64,000 bases of DNA, taken from assembly GCA_031287715.1 (NCBI GenBank), contig JAITSN010000045.1, forward strand, positions 33,908-97,907. Reading direction: 5' to 3'. This document shows positions 32,526 to 40,659 of the stretch, piece by piece. The notes under the pieces were generated by a model. That model saw only the letters and a list, made by a program, of their open reading frames with translations, ran no database searches and was not told where the DNA came from. Every line of letters begins with the position of its first letter. Positions within the stretch are counted from its first letter, which is position 1. Origin of the DNA: Mediterranea sp. (in: CFB group bacteria) (GTDB lineage Bacteria > Bacteroidota > Bacteroidia > Bacteroidales > Bacteroidaceae). A program made the translations under genes and the position numbers.

Positions 32526-33116
32526 TTAAAATAAATAGACTATGTTAGCTCCAATCTTACCCGGCACGAGGAGATGTCCCTTCTGGTAAGCAAACCTCTT
32601 ATCTTCGCCGGCTTCATGATAGATGTCATGATCAATATGTACATTGGCAATGCCGATTTCCAATTCAATATTCCACCGTTTGGCTATAGGGAAAGAGTAT
32701 CCTCCGGAAATTCCGCCGCCATAGGCCCAACCTTTATACCGGTGGTTTTGGCTGTAATAGTCGACCTTGCCGCCCACCAATCCGGTAAAGTTATATCCTG
32801 TCACAACGGCGTTTACTCCAATGAACCATCCGCGCGAATAGCTATCAATGAACCAGAAGCGTATACCCGGCATAGCTGTTGCATGTTGATAGAGTTTACC
32901 TTTTATTTTCCACGGATTGACTTTCACCGGCAGATGCAGGCTCCATTGGTTATGCACTACTATGGAGGCTTCTACATTGAGCGTAGTTGTAAGCAAACCC
33001 AAAGCATCTACCTTAAACGCGTAGAATTGAGCGCTTGCCCTACTGCCAACAATAAATAAAAACGTAATTAAAAATACCCACTTGTATATTCGCGGGCTAC
33101 ATGATAGTTTGTTCAT
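32526..33116 (-). CDS. DUF3575 outer-membrane beta-barrel-like protein
   Basis: A 196-aa secreted protein: signal peptide ending SRASAQ near residue 30, then a DUF3575 pattern (LTTTLNVEASIVVHNQWSLHLPVKVNPWK, MPGIRFWFIDSYSRGWFIGVNAVV, GGGISGGYSFPIAKRWNIELEIGIA). Alternating polar/aromatic strands suggest a small outer-membrane barrel. In Bacteroidales DUF3575 proteins often accompany fimbrillin-type genes, but no fimbrillin was seen in this window. It is translated first in a two-gene operon with the TPR lipoprotein-like gene. Confidence 0.85.
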   Translation of the reverse strand: MNKLSCSPRIYKWVFLITFLFIVGSRASAQFYAFKVDALGLLTTTLNVEASIVVHNQWSLHLPVKVNPWKIKGKLYQHATAMPGIRFWFIDSYSRGWFIGVNAVVTGYNFTGLVGGKVDYYSQNHRYKGWAYGGGISGGYSFPIAKRWNIELEIGIANVHIDHDIYHEAGEDKRFAYQKGHLLVPGKIGANIVYLF

Positions 33117-33514
33117 TTATATATACTTCTTTTTAATATCTTTGTCGATCCCTTTCTTTTGCAAAGATCATAAAGACTTTCTTTTTGAATTAAATGGAAC
33201 TGCATCAGTTAGCAATTTAGCAGTCTCATTTCTGTGTTAGCTTTACTCCAAAACGTTATTCAAAATCAAGTTTTCAAGGCAAAAGTAACAATTAAATTGC
33301 AAATCCTATCTAACGGGTGCAAAAAAACAAAAATCGTTCTTTAAAATGTTTTGTACATTGCGGTTCAAAAAGGCCTCTGCTACATAACGGTTTGAGTGGG
33401 TTTTTGTATTTTTCTGTAATGCTGTGTCTTCGTTCTGAAGAGACTTTGTTGCAACAATAAAAAAGGTTTAGTGACATTTCTTTGTTCTCAACAATGCTTG
33501 GGCGTTGCCCGTTG
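33117..33514. other. AT-rich gene-free spacer
   Basis: No reading frame with family resemblance is seen. It contains the candidate minus-strand -7 box, a plus-strand TATCTTTG at 33137-33144 without any plus-strand gene after it, a copy of GACTTTGTTGCAAC (33442-33455) repeated upstream of maeB, and TTGGGCGTTGCC at 33498-33509. Confidence 0.6.
33280..33287 (-). promoter_or_regulatory. Candidate -7 box upstream of the DUF3575 operon
   Basis: TACTTTTG on the minus strand fits TAnnTTTG, but no TTTG at 19-21 bp supports it. A transcript from here would have a leader of about 150 nt. A weaker box (GATCTTTG) lies closer to the gene. Confidence 0.3.
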
Positions 33515-33691
33515 CTATTTACGTTTCTTGAGTGATTTGTATACAGGGATAAAGACGAAGGCGCCCGACATGAGGATGGTTACGATGATGGGGCCGTCGA
33601 TTCGTTTGGCGGTGGTCAGAACAATGTAGCATAGCGCTACCCAAAGCAGCGCTATGCAAATTATCTGTGATTTTGAGAGGGGGCGTTTCAT
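33515..33691 (-). CDS. Small two-TM membrane protein coupled to maeB
   Basis: A 58-aa protein with two hydrophobic segments (about residues 9-26 and 33-50) and a basic C-terminus (KSLKKRK). Its ATG shares a base with the maeB stop codon (TAATG at 33689-33693), a layout typical of coupled genes, which is the main support for its being real. No family was recognised. A role connected with malate/pyruvate metabolism is only suggested by position. Confidence 0.62.
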   Translation of the reverse strand: MKRPLSKSQIICIALLWVALCYIVLTTAKRIDGPIIVTILMSGAFVFIPVYKSLKKRK

Positions 33692-35976
33692 TAACGGACG
33701 GGGTTTTTCTTGCCCACGATGGCGTCAATGGCGGCTACCGCAGTGATGTTTACGATTTCGCGTACGGAGCTTTCGATGTCGGTGAAGTGGATGGGTTTGT
33801 TCAGTCCCATCTGGATCGGGCCAATCAATTCGCTGTCTGTCATGACTTGGATAAGTTTGTAGCCGGAGTTGGCCGAGCTTAGGTTGGGAAATACCAGCGT
33901 GTTTACGTCTTTCCCGACTAAGCGGGTGAACGGGTATTTTGTATCGCGCAGTTCGCGGCTCATGGCGAAATTGACTTGCATTTCCCCGTCGATGGCTATA
34001 TCCGGATAGTTTTTCTGCATGTATTCTACTGCTTTATGCACTTTGGCGGGGCTGCCGGCCTGGTCGGATCCAAAGTTGGAGTAGGACAGCATGGCGATGA
34101 CCGGTGTGTGATTGAAGAACCGGACGGTTTCTTCCGCCAGGCGGGCTACGTCGATCAGGGTTTCTTCGCTCGGGTGGCGATTGATCAGCGTGTCTGCCAG
34201 GAAGTACGTTCCTTTTTTTGAGTTCAGGATGTGCATGGTGGCGAAATGTCTGTATTCGGGGCGGATGCCGATCACTTCTTTGGCTACTTTGATGGTGTTG
34301 CTGTATTTGGTGTACAGTCCGGTGATGAACGCATCGGCGTCGCCGGTTTCTACCATCATCATGCCGAAGTAGTTGCGTTCGAACATTTTGTCGTTGGCTT
34401 CTTCGTATGTTGCTCCTTCGCGGGCGCGCTTTCCGGCCAGGATGTGCGCGTAACGTTCGCGGCGGGTGGCTTCACGGTCGTGGCGCAGGTTGACGATCTC
34501 GATGCCTTCCAAACTCAGGTCGAGTTCTTTGGCCAGCTTCTCGATGCGTTCGTCGTTGCCCAGCAATATGGGGCGGCAGATGCCTTCGGCTTTGGCTTCC
34601 ACCGCTGCTTTCAGCATGTTGGGGTGGCCGCCTTCGGCAAAGACTACGCGTTGCGGAGCCGTGCGGGCGGTGTCGTAGAGTTGGCGGGTGAGCTTGGATT
34701 CGTATCCCATCAATTCGCGGAGATGTACCTGGTAGGCATCCCAATCTTTGATCTTATTGCGTGCAACGCCGGAGTCAATGGCTGCCTTGGCTACGGCCAT
34801 GGATACTTCGGTGATCAAACGCGGGTCAACCGGTTTCGGAATGAAATATTCCGGCCCGAAAGTCAGGTTGTTTACCTTGTAGGCATCATTCACCACATCG
34901 GGAACGGGTTGCTTGGCAAGTTCGGCGATGGCATACACGGCGGCCCTTTTCATCTCTTCGTTGATCGCGGTTGCATTGGTATCCAGCGCTCCGCGGAAGA
35001 TATACGGGAATCCGATTACGTTATTGATCTGGTTCGGGTAGTCGGAACGCCCGGTCGCCATCAATACGTCCGGTCGTGACGTCATAGCGTCTTCGTAAGA
35101 GATTTCCGGTGTGGGATTTGCAAGGGCGAACACAATGGGCGAAGCAGCCATGCTGCGGATCATGTCCCGGGAAACGACGTTTCCTTTGGATAGCCCGAGG
35201 AAAACATCCGCGCCTTTCATGGCTTGTTCCAGCGTTGTAATATCGGTGCGGCCGGTTGCGAAGTAACGTTTCTGTTCGTTGAGGTCGGTGCGCGCCTTGC
35301 TGATAACACCCTTGCTGTCAATCATGACGATGTTTTCAAGACGGGCGCCCAGCGAAACGTACAGCTTGGTGCAGGATACGGCCGAGGCTCCCGCGCCGTT
35401 CACAACGATCTTGACTTCTTCGATTTTCTTTCCGGCCACTTCAAGTGCGTTGAGCAATCCTGCGCTCGAAATAATGGCTGTGCCGTGCTGGTCGTCGTGC
35501 ATGACCGGAATGTCCAGCTCCTCTTTCAGCCGGCGTTCTATCTCGAAACATTCGGGAGCTTTGATGTCTTCCAGGTTGATACCTCCGAAGGTCGGGGCAA
35601 TTGCTTTTACGGCCTCGATGAACTTCCCGGGGTCTTTCTCGTCTATTTCGATGTCGAACACGTCAATGCCTGCATATATTTTGAAGAGAAGCCCCTTTCC
35701 TTCCATTACCGGCTTGCCGCTTAGTGCTCCTATATCGCCCAGCCCGAGTACGGCCGTGCCGTTGGAGATCACTGCCACGAGGTTGCCTTTTGCCGTATAC
35801 TTATACGCATTGCGCGGGTCTTTTTCGATCTCCAGGCAAGGTTCGGCCACTCCCGGAGAGTAGGCAAGCGACAGGTCTTTCTGGGTACTGTATGGTTTGG
35901 TCGGCACAACTTCTATTTTGCCGGGCTTTCCTTGTGCGTGATACGCCAAAGCGTCTTCTTTAATTGTCTTGGCCAT
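33691..35976 (-). CDS. maeB: NADP-dependent malic enzyme with phosphotransacetylase-like domain (MaeB type)
   Basis: A 761-aa enzyme converting malate to pyruvate and CO2 with NADP. Residues 1-430 are the malic enzyme part (YSPGVAEPC, the GAGASAVSC nucleotide site, FALANPTPEIS); residues about 430-761 are a phosphotransacetylase-like domain (RVVFAEGGHPNML, SYSNFGSDQAGSP, LVFPNLSSANSGYKL) that in MaeB proteins usually serves regulation rather than acetyl transfer. Length is normal for the hybrid family. It is followed by a coupled two-TM mini-gene. Confidence 0.95.
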   Translation of the reverse strand: MAKTIKEDALAYHAQGKPGKIEVVPTKPYSTQKDLSLAYSPGVAEPCLEIEKDPRNAYKYTAKGNLVAVISNGTAVLGLGDIGALSGKPVMEGKGLLFKIYAGIDVFDIEIDEKDPGKFIEAVKAIAPTFGGINLEDIKAPECFEIERRLKEELDIPVMHDDQHGTAIISSAGLLNALEVAGKKIEEVKIVVNGAGASAVSCTKLYVSLGARLENIVMIDSKGVISKARTDLNEQKRYFATGRTDITTLEQAMKGADVFLGLSKGNVVSRDMIRSMAASPIVFALANPTPEISYEDAMTSRPDVLMATGRSDYPNQINNVIGFPYIFRGALDTNATAINEEMKRAAVYAIAELAKQPVPDVVNDAYKVNNLTFGPEYFIPKPVDPRLITEVSMAVAKAAIDSGVARNKIKDWDAYQVHLRELMGYESKLTRQLYDTARTAPQRVVFAEGGHPNMLKAAVEAKAEGICRPILLGNDERIEKLAKELDLSLEGIEIVNLRHDREATRRERYAHILAGKRAREGATYEEANDKMFERNYFGMMMVETGDADAFITGLYTKYSNTIKVAKEVIGIRPEYRHFATMHILNSKKGTYFLADTLINRHPSEETLIDVARLAEETVRFFNHTPVIAMLSYSNFGSDQAGSPAKVHKAVEYMQKNYPDIAIDGEMQVNFAMSRELRDTKYPFTRLVGKDVNTLVFPNLSSANSGYKLIQVMTDSELIGPIQMGLNKPIHFTDIESSVREIVNITAVAAIDAIVGKKNPVR

Positions 35977-36016
35977 AGTGGTTTTACTTTTATATGGTTT
36001 TTATGATCGTTGGCGG

Positions 36017-36024
36017 CAAATGTA
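36017..36024 (-). promoter_or_regulatory. Candidate -7 box of maeB
   Basis: TACATTTG on the minus strand fits TAnnTTTG; a TTG lies 23 bp further upstream, near the usual distance. It is about 40 bp before the maeB ATG. Confidence 0.45.
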
Positions 36025-36051
36025 ACCATAATACTTTTTATAATTGACAAT

Positions 36052-36072
36052 GACTTTGTTGCAACGATAAAA
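36052..36072. repeat. GACTTTGTTGCAAC repeat, maeB-upstream copy
   Basis: GACTTTGTTGCAACGATAAA here differs at one base from the copy at 33442-33462. TTGTTGCAACAA in the other copy is a perfect 12-bp palindrome. The copies have the same orientation and flank maeB plus the mini-gene. Confidence 0.6.
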
Positions 36073-36145
36073 TAAAAGCTCTATGTGCAGATGCTTCCGT
36101 CCTGTAAAAACACCCTGTTCATAGGCTTGTTTTGGATATAATACT

Positions 36146-36153
36146 TATCTTTG
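36146..36153 (+). promoter_or_regulatory. -7 box of metK
   Basis: TATCTTTG places a transcription start near 36160, just before the riboswitch aptamer. A clear TTTG at 19-21 bp upstream is not seen. Confidence 0.6.
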
Positions 36154-36164
36154 GCACCGTAAAC

Positions 36165-36216
36165 GAAACGTGGAGAGATTTGAGTAGCTTGCAACCACAG
36201 AAAAAAATGCTAAAAC
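36165..36216 (+). promoter_or_regulatory. SAM-II riboswitch upstream of metK
   Basis: The stretch contains the conserved SAM-II elements in order: P1 5' side CGTGG (36169-36173), GATTTG (36177-36182), GCTTGCAACCAC (36187-36198) whose CCAC closes P1, an A-rich loop, and GCTAAA (36209-36214), which can pair with TAGC (36185-36188) as the pseudoknot. About 50 nt in all, the usual SAM-II size. It lies at the predicted 5' end of the metK transcript and should lower metK expression when SAM is plentiful. A 6-bp hairpin AACACA/TGTGTT follows. Confidence 0.8.
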
Positions 36217-36291
36217 ACATTCCTTCCTGTGTTGTCTGCGCTTTCCTGCTCATCCCTGTTTCATAAGTATAAACGATTAATTATCGAATTT

Positions 36292-37584
36292 ATGAGTTAT
36301 TTATTCACATCCGAATCGGTGTCCGAAGGGCACCCCGACAAGGTGGCCGATCAAATATCGGACGCCATACTGGACGAGCTGCTGGCGTATGACCCCAGCT
36401 CCAAAGTAGCCTGCGAAACACTGGTAACTACCGGACAGGTGGTGCTGGCCGGAGAGGTGAAATCCGAAGCCTATATAGACCTTCAGGAAGTAGCCCGCCA
36501 GGTGATCAAACGCATTGGTTATACCAAAGGCGAATACATGTTTGAAGGACATTCTTGCGGCGTTTTCTCTGCCATTCACGAGCAAAGTGCCGACATTAAC
36601 CGTGGTGTGGAACGCGAAGACCCGATGGAACAGGGAGCGGGCGACCAGGGAATGATGTTTGGCTATGCAACCGGCGAAACGGAAAACTACATGCCTCTGT
36701 CGCTCGACTTGTCGCACCGCATACTCCAGACGCTGGCGGATATCCGTCGCGAAGGCAAGGTGATGACCTATTTGCGCCCCGACGCAAAGAGCCAGGTTAC
36801 GATTGAATATGCCGATAATGGTCGGCCCGCGCGCATAGACACGATTGTGGTATCGACCCAGCACGACGACTTTGCCCAACCGGCCGGCAGCTCTGTCGAA
36901 GCCCAACTGAAAGCCGACGCGGAAATGCTGGCGACAATTCGCAAAGATGTGATCGAAATACTGATGCCTCGTGTGATTGCCTCAATCAACCATCCGGAAG
37001 TACTGGCGCTGTTCAACGACCGGATCACCTATCATGTGAACCCGACCGGCAAGTTTGTTATTGGCGGCCCGCATGGCGATACCGGTCTGACAGGCCGTAA
37101 GATCATCGTTGATACGTACGGGGGAAAAGGTGCTCACGGCGGTGGTGCTTTCTCTGGGAAAGACCCCAGCAAGGTAGACCGCAGTGCAGCCTATGCGGCG
37201 CGCCACATCGCCAAGAATCTGGTAGCTGCCGGAGTCGCCTCCGAAATCCTGGTACAAGTGTCGTACGCCATTGGCGTCGCCCGCCCGATCAATATCTATG
37301 TAAACACCTATGGCCGCAGTCATGTAAATATGAGTGACGGCGAGATTGCCGGGAAGATTGGCGAGCTGTTCGATCTTCGCCCGAAAGCTATCGAAGACCG
37401 TCTGAAACTGCGCAACCCCATCTACAGTGAAACCGCAGCCTACGGACATATGGGACGCGAACCGCGCGTAGTGACCAAACATTTCGGCTCCCGCTATCAG
37501 GCCGATAAGGTGCTGGAAGTAGAACTCTTCACCTGGGAGAAACTGGATTATGTAGATAAGGTGAAAGCCGTTTTCGGACTGTAG
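36292..37584 (+). CDS. metK: S-adenosylmethionine synthetase
   Basis: A 430-aa enzyme making SAM from methionine and ATP. Seen are [20 protein letters not shown] at the N-terminus, [50 protein letters not shown] and the C-terminal FGREPRV-type segment ([11 protein letters not shown]). It is about 45 residues longer than the E. coli enzyme, as is common in Bacteroidetes. The start at 36292 (MSYLF) is chosen because the family begins there; the frame extends upstream to 36229. SAM made here also feeds the methyltransferase and radical SAM enzymes of the region to the left. Confidence 0.97.
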   Translation: MSYLFTSESVSEGHPDKVADQISDAILDELLAYDPSSKVACETLVTTGQVVLAGEVKSEAYIDLQEVARQVIKRIGYTKGEYMFEGHSCGVFSAIHEQSADINRGVEREDPMEQGAGDQGMMFGYATGETENYMPLSLDLSHRILQTLADIRREGKVMTYLRPDAKSQVTIEYADNGRPARIDTIVVSTQHDDFAQPAGSSVEAQLKADAEMLATIRKDVIEILMPRVIASINHPEVLALFNDRITYHVNPTGKFVIGGPHGDTGLTGRKIIVDTYGGKGAHGGGAFSGKDPSKVDRSAAYAARHIAKNLVAAGVASEILVQVSYAIGVARPINIYVNTYGRSHVNMSDGEIAGKIGELFDLRPKAIEDRLKLRNPIYSETAAYGHMGREPRVVTKHFGSRYQADKVLEVELFTWEKLDYVDKVKAVFGL

Positions 37585-37680
37585 CCGGCATAGCTTCAAA
37601 GGAACAACGCTGTGATACTCCGCGCAACCCTGTCGTGAAATAATATACGGCAATCCATACGTTAAAACATAAACTTTCCG

Positions 37681-37688
37681 TATGTTTG
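37681..37688 (+). promoter_or_regulatory. -7 box of the LOG-family gene
   Basis: TATGTTTG fits TAnnTTTG and ends 23 bp before ATG 37712. An upstream ATG at 37682 lies inside this box, so it is unlikely to be the start codon. Confidence 0.45.
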
Positions 37689-37711
37689 CACTTGTAAGTA
37701 TCAATAATTCA

Positions 37712-38299
37712 ATGAATACCATAAACGCTGTTTGTGTATACTGTGCTTCAAGTACGAAAATAAACAAGACTTATGTTGATGCGGCCGAAGACTTGGGGCG
37801 TCTTTTGGGCGAAAAGAACATCCGCTTGGTCAATGGGGCAGGAAATATAGGTTTAATGCGTGCCGTGTCTGACGCAACCCTTGCGGCAGGTGGAAAAGTG
37901 ACCGGAGTTATTCCAGAATTTATGATAGAACAGGGTTGGCAACATAACGGCTTGACGGAATTGATAAAAGTAGAAAGTATGCACGAGCGCAAGCAAACAA
38001 TGGCAGCATTGAGTGATGCCGTTATAGCCTTGCCCGGCGGAGTCGGAACCTTGGAAGAGTTGCTGGAAATAATCACCTGGAAACAGCTCGGACTTTATCT
38101 GAACCCTATCGTCATCCTGAATATAAACGGCTATTTCGATCCTTTGCTGGCGATGCTTGAGAAAGCCATCGAAGAAAACTTCATGCGCCGCCAACACGGT
38201 GATATATGGGTCATAGCCCATACGCCGGAAGAAGCCGTAAAAGCAGTTTGCCAGACAGTCGTTTGGGATGAATCCATCCGTAAATTTGCCGCAATATAA
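37712..38299 (+). CDS. LOG-family protein (lonely guy / TIGR00730)
   Basis: A 195-aa Rossmann-fold protein with the signatures of the LOG family: VCVYCASS at the N-terminus, the substrate-binding MHERKQTM near residue 95 and the PGGVGTLEE loop near 112. Family members hydrolyse nucleotide monophosphates (cytokinin riboside monophosphate in plants) to base and ribose phosphate; in gut Bacteroidales the physiological substrate is unknown. It is followed without gap by the DUF4271 gene, and probably shares a transcript with it and hemD. Confidence 0.9.
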   Translation: MNTINAVCVYCASSTKINKTYVDAAEDLGRLLGEKNIRLVNGAGNIGLMRAVSDATLAAGGKVTGVIPEFMIEQGWQHNGLTELIKVESMHERKQTMAALSDAVIALPGGVGTLEELLEIITWKQLGLYLNPIVILNINGYFDPLLAMLEKAIEENFMRRQHGDIWVIAHTPEEAVKAVCQTVVWDESIRKFAAI

Positions 38300-38300
38300 T

Positions 38301-38996
38301 ATGATGAATATCCCTATACCCTACACCCTCAAGGCCGACGATGGTATCGTGATTGTTCTGCTATGCTGTTTCTTCCTTTTCGCATACGTACTGTCAAAAG
38401 CAAAAAAATACCTTTGGCAGCAGGGCAATAACTTTATCCTGCATAAAAAAAGAAGCAGCATCTTCTCTTCGTCCACAACGATCGAAGTTCACTGTATGCT
38501 GCTGTTGGTGCTGCAAGCCTGCATACTCGCAGGTATTTGTTTTTTTAGCTATTTTGATAATGCAAGCCCTTCTTTATCACAGCACGCTCATCCGTATTTA
38601 CTATTGGGGATATATACCGGCGTATGCCTCATCTACATCATTCTTAAGTGGTTCATATACTCTCTTCTGGGATGGGTTTTTTTCGGAAGAGGGATAACCA
38701 ATATGTGGCTGGAGTCATATTCTACAATCATTTACTATCTTGGATTTGTACTTTTCCCCTTTGTACTTTTCCTTGTTTATTTTGATTTGAACGCTAGCGT
38801 AGTGGTCATTATCGGGCTTGGGCTGGTCGTTTTAGCTAAATCATTGATACTATATAAGTGGTTAAAGTTTTTTTTCAATAACATTTATGGGCTTCTACTA
38901 TTAATTTTATACTTTTGTGCCCTTGAAATAATACCTTGTATTATTTATTACCAAGTGTTGGTTAAGATTAATAGTTTGTTGTTATTAAATACATAG
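38301..38996 (+). CDS. DUF4271 membrane protein
   Basis: A 231-aa inner-membrane protein with about six hydrophobic segments (roughly residues 14-33, 59-80, 96-118, 145-168, 170-190, 200-222), matching the DUF4271 family, which in Bacteroidales lies just upstream of hemD. Function unknown. ATG 38301 follows the LOG stop by one base; the next codon is also ATG. It ends 4 nt before hemD, so the two are likely co-translated and the protein may serve heme synthesis or an envelope task. Confidence 0.82.
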   Translation: MMNIPIPYTLKADDGIVIVLLCCFFLFAYVLSKAKKYLWQQGNNFILHKKRSSIFSSSTTIEVHCMLLLVLQACILAGICFFSYFDNASPSLSQHAHPYLLLGIYTGVCLIYIILKWFIYSLLGWVFFGRGITNMWLESYSTIIYYLGFVLFPFVLFLVYFDLNASVVVIIGLGLVVLAKSLILYKWLKFFFNNIYGLLLLILYFCALEIIPCIIYYQVLVKINSLLLLNT

Positions 38997-39000
38997 GAAG

Positions 39001-39756
39001 TTGAAAATAAAAAAGATACTGGTGTCGCAGCCAAAGCCTGCATCCGAAAAATCTCCCTATTACGATATAGCAGAGAAGTATGGAGTAAAAATAAATTTCC
39101 GTCCTTTTATCAAGGTTGAATCTCTTTCCGCCAAAGAGTTCAGGCAACAAAAAATCTCAATTCCGGATTATACGGCTATTATCTTTACGTCGCGCCATGC
39201 CATCGACCACTTCTTCCATTTGTGCGGCGAACTGCGTATTACGGTTCCCGAATCCATGAAATATTTCTGTATAACGGAATCCATAGCGTTATACATCCAA
39301 AAGTATGTGCTCTATCGTAAACGCAAGATATTCTTTGGACGAACAGGGAAAATTGAAGACATGATTCCATCCATTACAAAACATAAAGGAGAAATGTTCC
39401 TGATTCCAGTATCCGATGTACACAACGACGACCTGAGGAACATGCTGGAAAAACTGAATGTGAAACATTCCGAAGCCATAATGTACCGTACGGTAAGCAA
39501 TGACTTCACCCAGGACGAAGAGTTTGATTATGACATGCTGATATTCTTCAGTCCTGCCGGAGTGACATCACTGAAAAAGAACTTCCCGAACTTTGATCAA
39601 AAAGACATAAAGATCGGAACCTTTGGTTCTACCACGGCACAAGCCGTTCGTGATGCAGGATTGCGTTTAGACCTTGAAGCCCCGAGTGTACATGCACCCT
39701 CTATGACGGCTGCGCTTGACATGTTTATCAGAGAACATAACAAAGACATAGAATAA
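39001..39756 (+). CDS. hemD: Uroporphyrinogen-III synthase
   Basis: A 251-aa two-lobed HemD. Conserved stretches: KILVSQPKP at the start, YTAIIFTSRHAIDHFF in lobe 1, and DMLIFFSPAGVTSLKKNFP with IGTFGSTTAQAVRDAGL in lobe 2. It closes linear hydroxymethylbilane to uroporphyrinogen III. The start is a TTG at 39001 preceded by AGGAAG; no in-frame ATG lies near. The rest of the heme pathway is not in the window, though hemW is 8 kb upstream. Confidence 0.88.
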   Translation: MKIKKILVSQPKPASEKSPYYDIAEKYGVKINFRPFIKVESLSAKEFRQQKISIPDYTAIIFTSRHAIDHFFHLCGELRITVPESMKYFCITESIALYIQKYVLYRKRKIFFGRTGKIEDMIPSITKHKGEMFLIPVSDVHNDDLRNMLEKLNVKHSEAIMYRTVSNDFTQDEEFDYDMLIFFSPAGVTSLKKNFPNFDQKDIKIGTFGSTTAQAVRDAGLRLDLEAPSVHAPSMTAALDMFIREHNKDIE

Positions 39757-39778
39757 CATAAACGTTGTTTTGAAGATT

Positions 39779-39828
39779 CGATTAACGGTTAGTAGTTGGC
39801 GTAAGAGTTGATAACTAACCGTTAATCG
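39779..39828 (+). other. Perfect 15-bp inverted repeat between hemD and rnpA
   Basis: CGATTAACGGTTAGT (39779-39793) is exactly complementary to 39814-39828, with a 20-nt loop. TTTCC follows, not a T tract. It may end the hemD transcript or be an operator for rnpA. Confidence 0.65.
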
Positions 39829-39856
39829 TTTCCGGTAGTTGAATAATGCAGGCCAT

Positions 39857-40246
39857 ATGGAAAGAAACACGTTGCACAAAGCCGAACGGCTATGCAGTAA
39901 ACTGCAGATAGAAAAACTATTTGCCGGCGGCGGGTCGAAATCCTTTTCGGTCTACCCCCTGCGTGTTGTGTTCATGCCCATAGAGAAAAAGGAAGAGGCC
40001 TCGGCGTCCATATTGATCAGCGTTTCCAAAAGGCGCTTTAAACGGGCCGTCAAACGTAATCGGATAAAGCGTCAGATCAGAGAGGCCTATCGCAAGAACA
40101 AACACGGACTTCTGGATTTCCTTCGTGAAAAAACAGGAGGAATAGCCATCGCTTTTATCTACCTCGCAGACGAATTTGTGCCAACCGGTGAAATAGAGAG
40201 AAAAATGAAGGTCATGCTGGCGCTAATCATGGAAAAGTCCGTATGA
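39857..40246 (+). CDS. rnpA: Ribonuclease P protein component
   Basis: A 129-aa basic protein with the RNase P signature around [18 protein letters not shown] (residues about 62-79). It starts [16 protein letters not shown] near residue 6, the usual N-terminal region. The protein helps the RNA subunit bind pre-tRNA. ATG 39857 is preferred to TTG 39839. Its stop overlaps the yidD start (ATGA at 40243-40246), the widespread rnpA-yidD arrangement; rpmH is not adjacent here. Confidence 0.93.
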   Translation: MERNTLHKAERLCSKLQIEKLFAGGGSKSFSVYPLRVVFMPIEKKEEASASILISVSKRRFKRAVKRNRIKRQIREAYRKNKHGLLDFLREKTGGIAIAFIYLADEFVPTGEIERKMKVMLALIMEKSV

Positions 40247-40464
40247 AAAGGTTGCTGACATATATCCTGCTTGCACCGGTCTATTTTTATCGGCTCTGCA
40301 TCTCCCCTCTCACGTCTCCTTCCTGTCGCTTCACACCGACTTGTTCGCAATATGCCATAGAGGCGATTAAAAAGCATGGGCCGTTCAAAGGACTCTACCT
40401 GGCGGTTCGGCGGATCCTGCGTTGCCATCCATGGGGCAAGTCGGGTTATGACCCTGTTCCCTGA
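40243..40464 (+). CDS. yidD: Membrane protein insertion efficiency factor YidD
   Basis: A 73-aa protein with the YidD hallmark [19 protein letters not shown] and [17 protein letters not shown]. An N-terminal amphipathic/hydrophobic stretch ([16 protein letters not shown]) binds it to the membrane, where the family helps YidC-mediated insertion. Coupled to rnpA. Length is typical. Confidence 0.93.
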   Translation: MKRLLTYILLAPVYFYRLCISPLTSPSCRFTPTCSQYAIEAIKKHGPFKGLYLAVRRILRCHPWGKSGYDPVP

Positions 40465-40476
40465 TAATGGTAACTG

Positions 40477-40518
40477 AAGAAGCCCGCTACGCAGAAAAAG
40501 AAGTGCAACGGGTTTCTT
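40477..40518 (+). terminator. Possible terminator after yidD
   Basis: AAGAAGCCCG (40477-40486) pairs with CGGGTTTCTT (40509-40518), with one G-T pair and a 22-nt loop. The 3' arm is T-rich but no long T run follows. Confidence 0.4.
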
Positions 40519-40624
40519 AATTGTCCATTGTCCTGTGTTTTAGCGATTGTCACATATTGTATACCCAAACGGCTTTCTTGAAATCTTTTATCTGCTTTCA
40601 AACCGTAATTCGCCGGAAAAAACA

Positions 40625-40632
40625 TATATTTG
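40625..40632 (+). promoter_or_regulatory. -7 box of glmS
   Basis: TATATTTG fits TAnnTTTG and ends 27 bp before the glmS ATG. Confidence 0.5.
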
Positions 40633-40659
40633 CATGAATTTTAAAAGCAATTAGTGCAA

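Larger units (their letters stand above)
35977..36291. other. Divergent maeB/metK intergenic region
   Basis: It holds the maeB -7 box, the GACTTTGTTGCAAC repeat, the metK -7 box, the SAM-II aptamer and about 75 nt of remaining leader before the metK ATG. No gene is seen. Confidence 0.7.

Noticed and set aside
33137-33144. Plus-strand promoter for a small RNA
   Set aside because: TATCTTTG is perfect, but there is no -33 element at proper distance, no terminator hairpin and no gene downstream; too weak to list as a promoter.
34231-35079. 282-codon frame opposite maeB
   Set aside because: Antisense shadow; Phe/Val/Gly-rich composition arises from the reverse of maeB codons.
40519-40659. glmS ribozyme in the glmS leader
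   Set aside because: The short leader after the -7 box has no room for the ribozyme core and no matching sequence.
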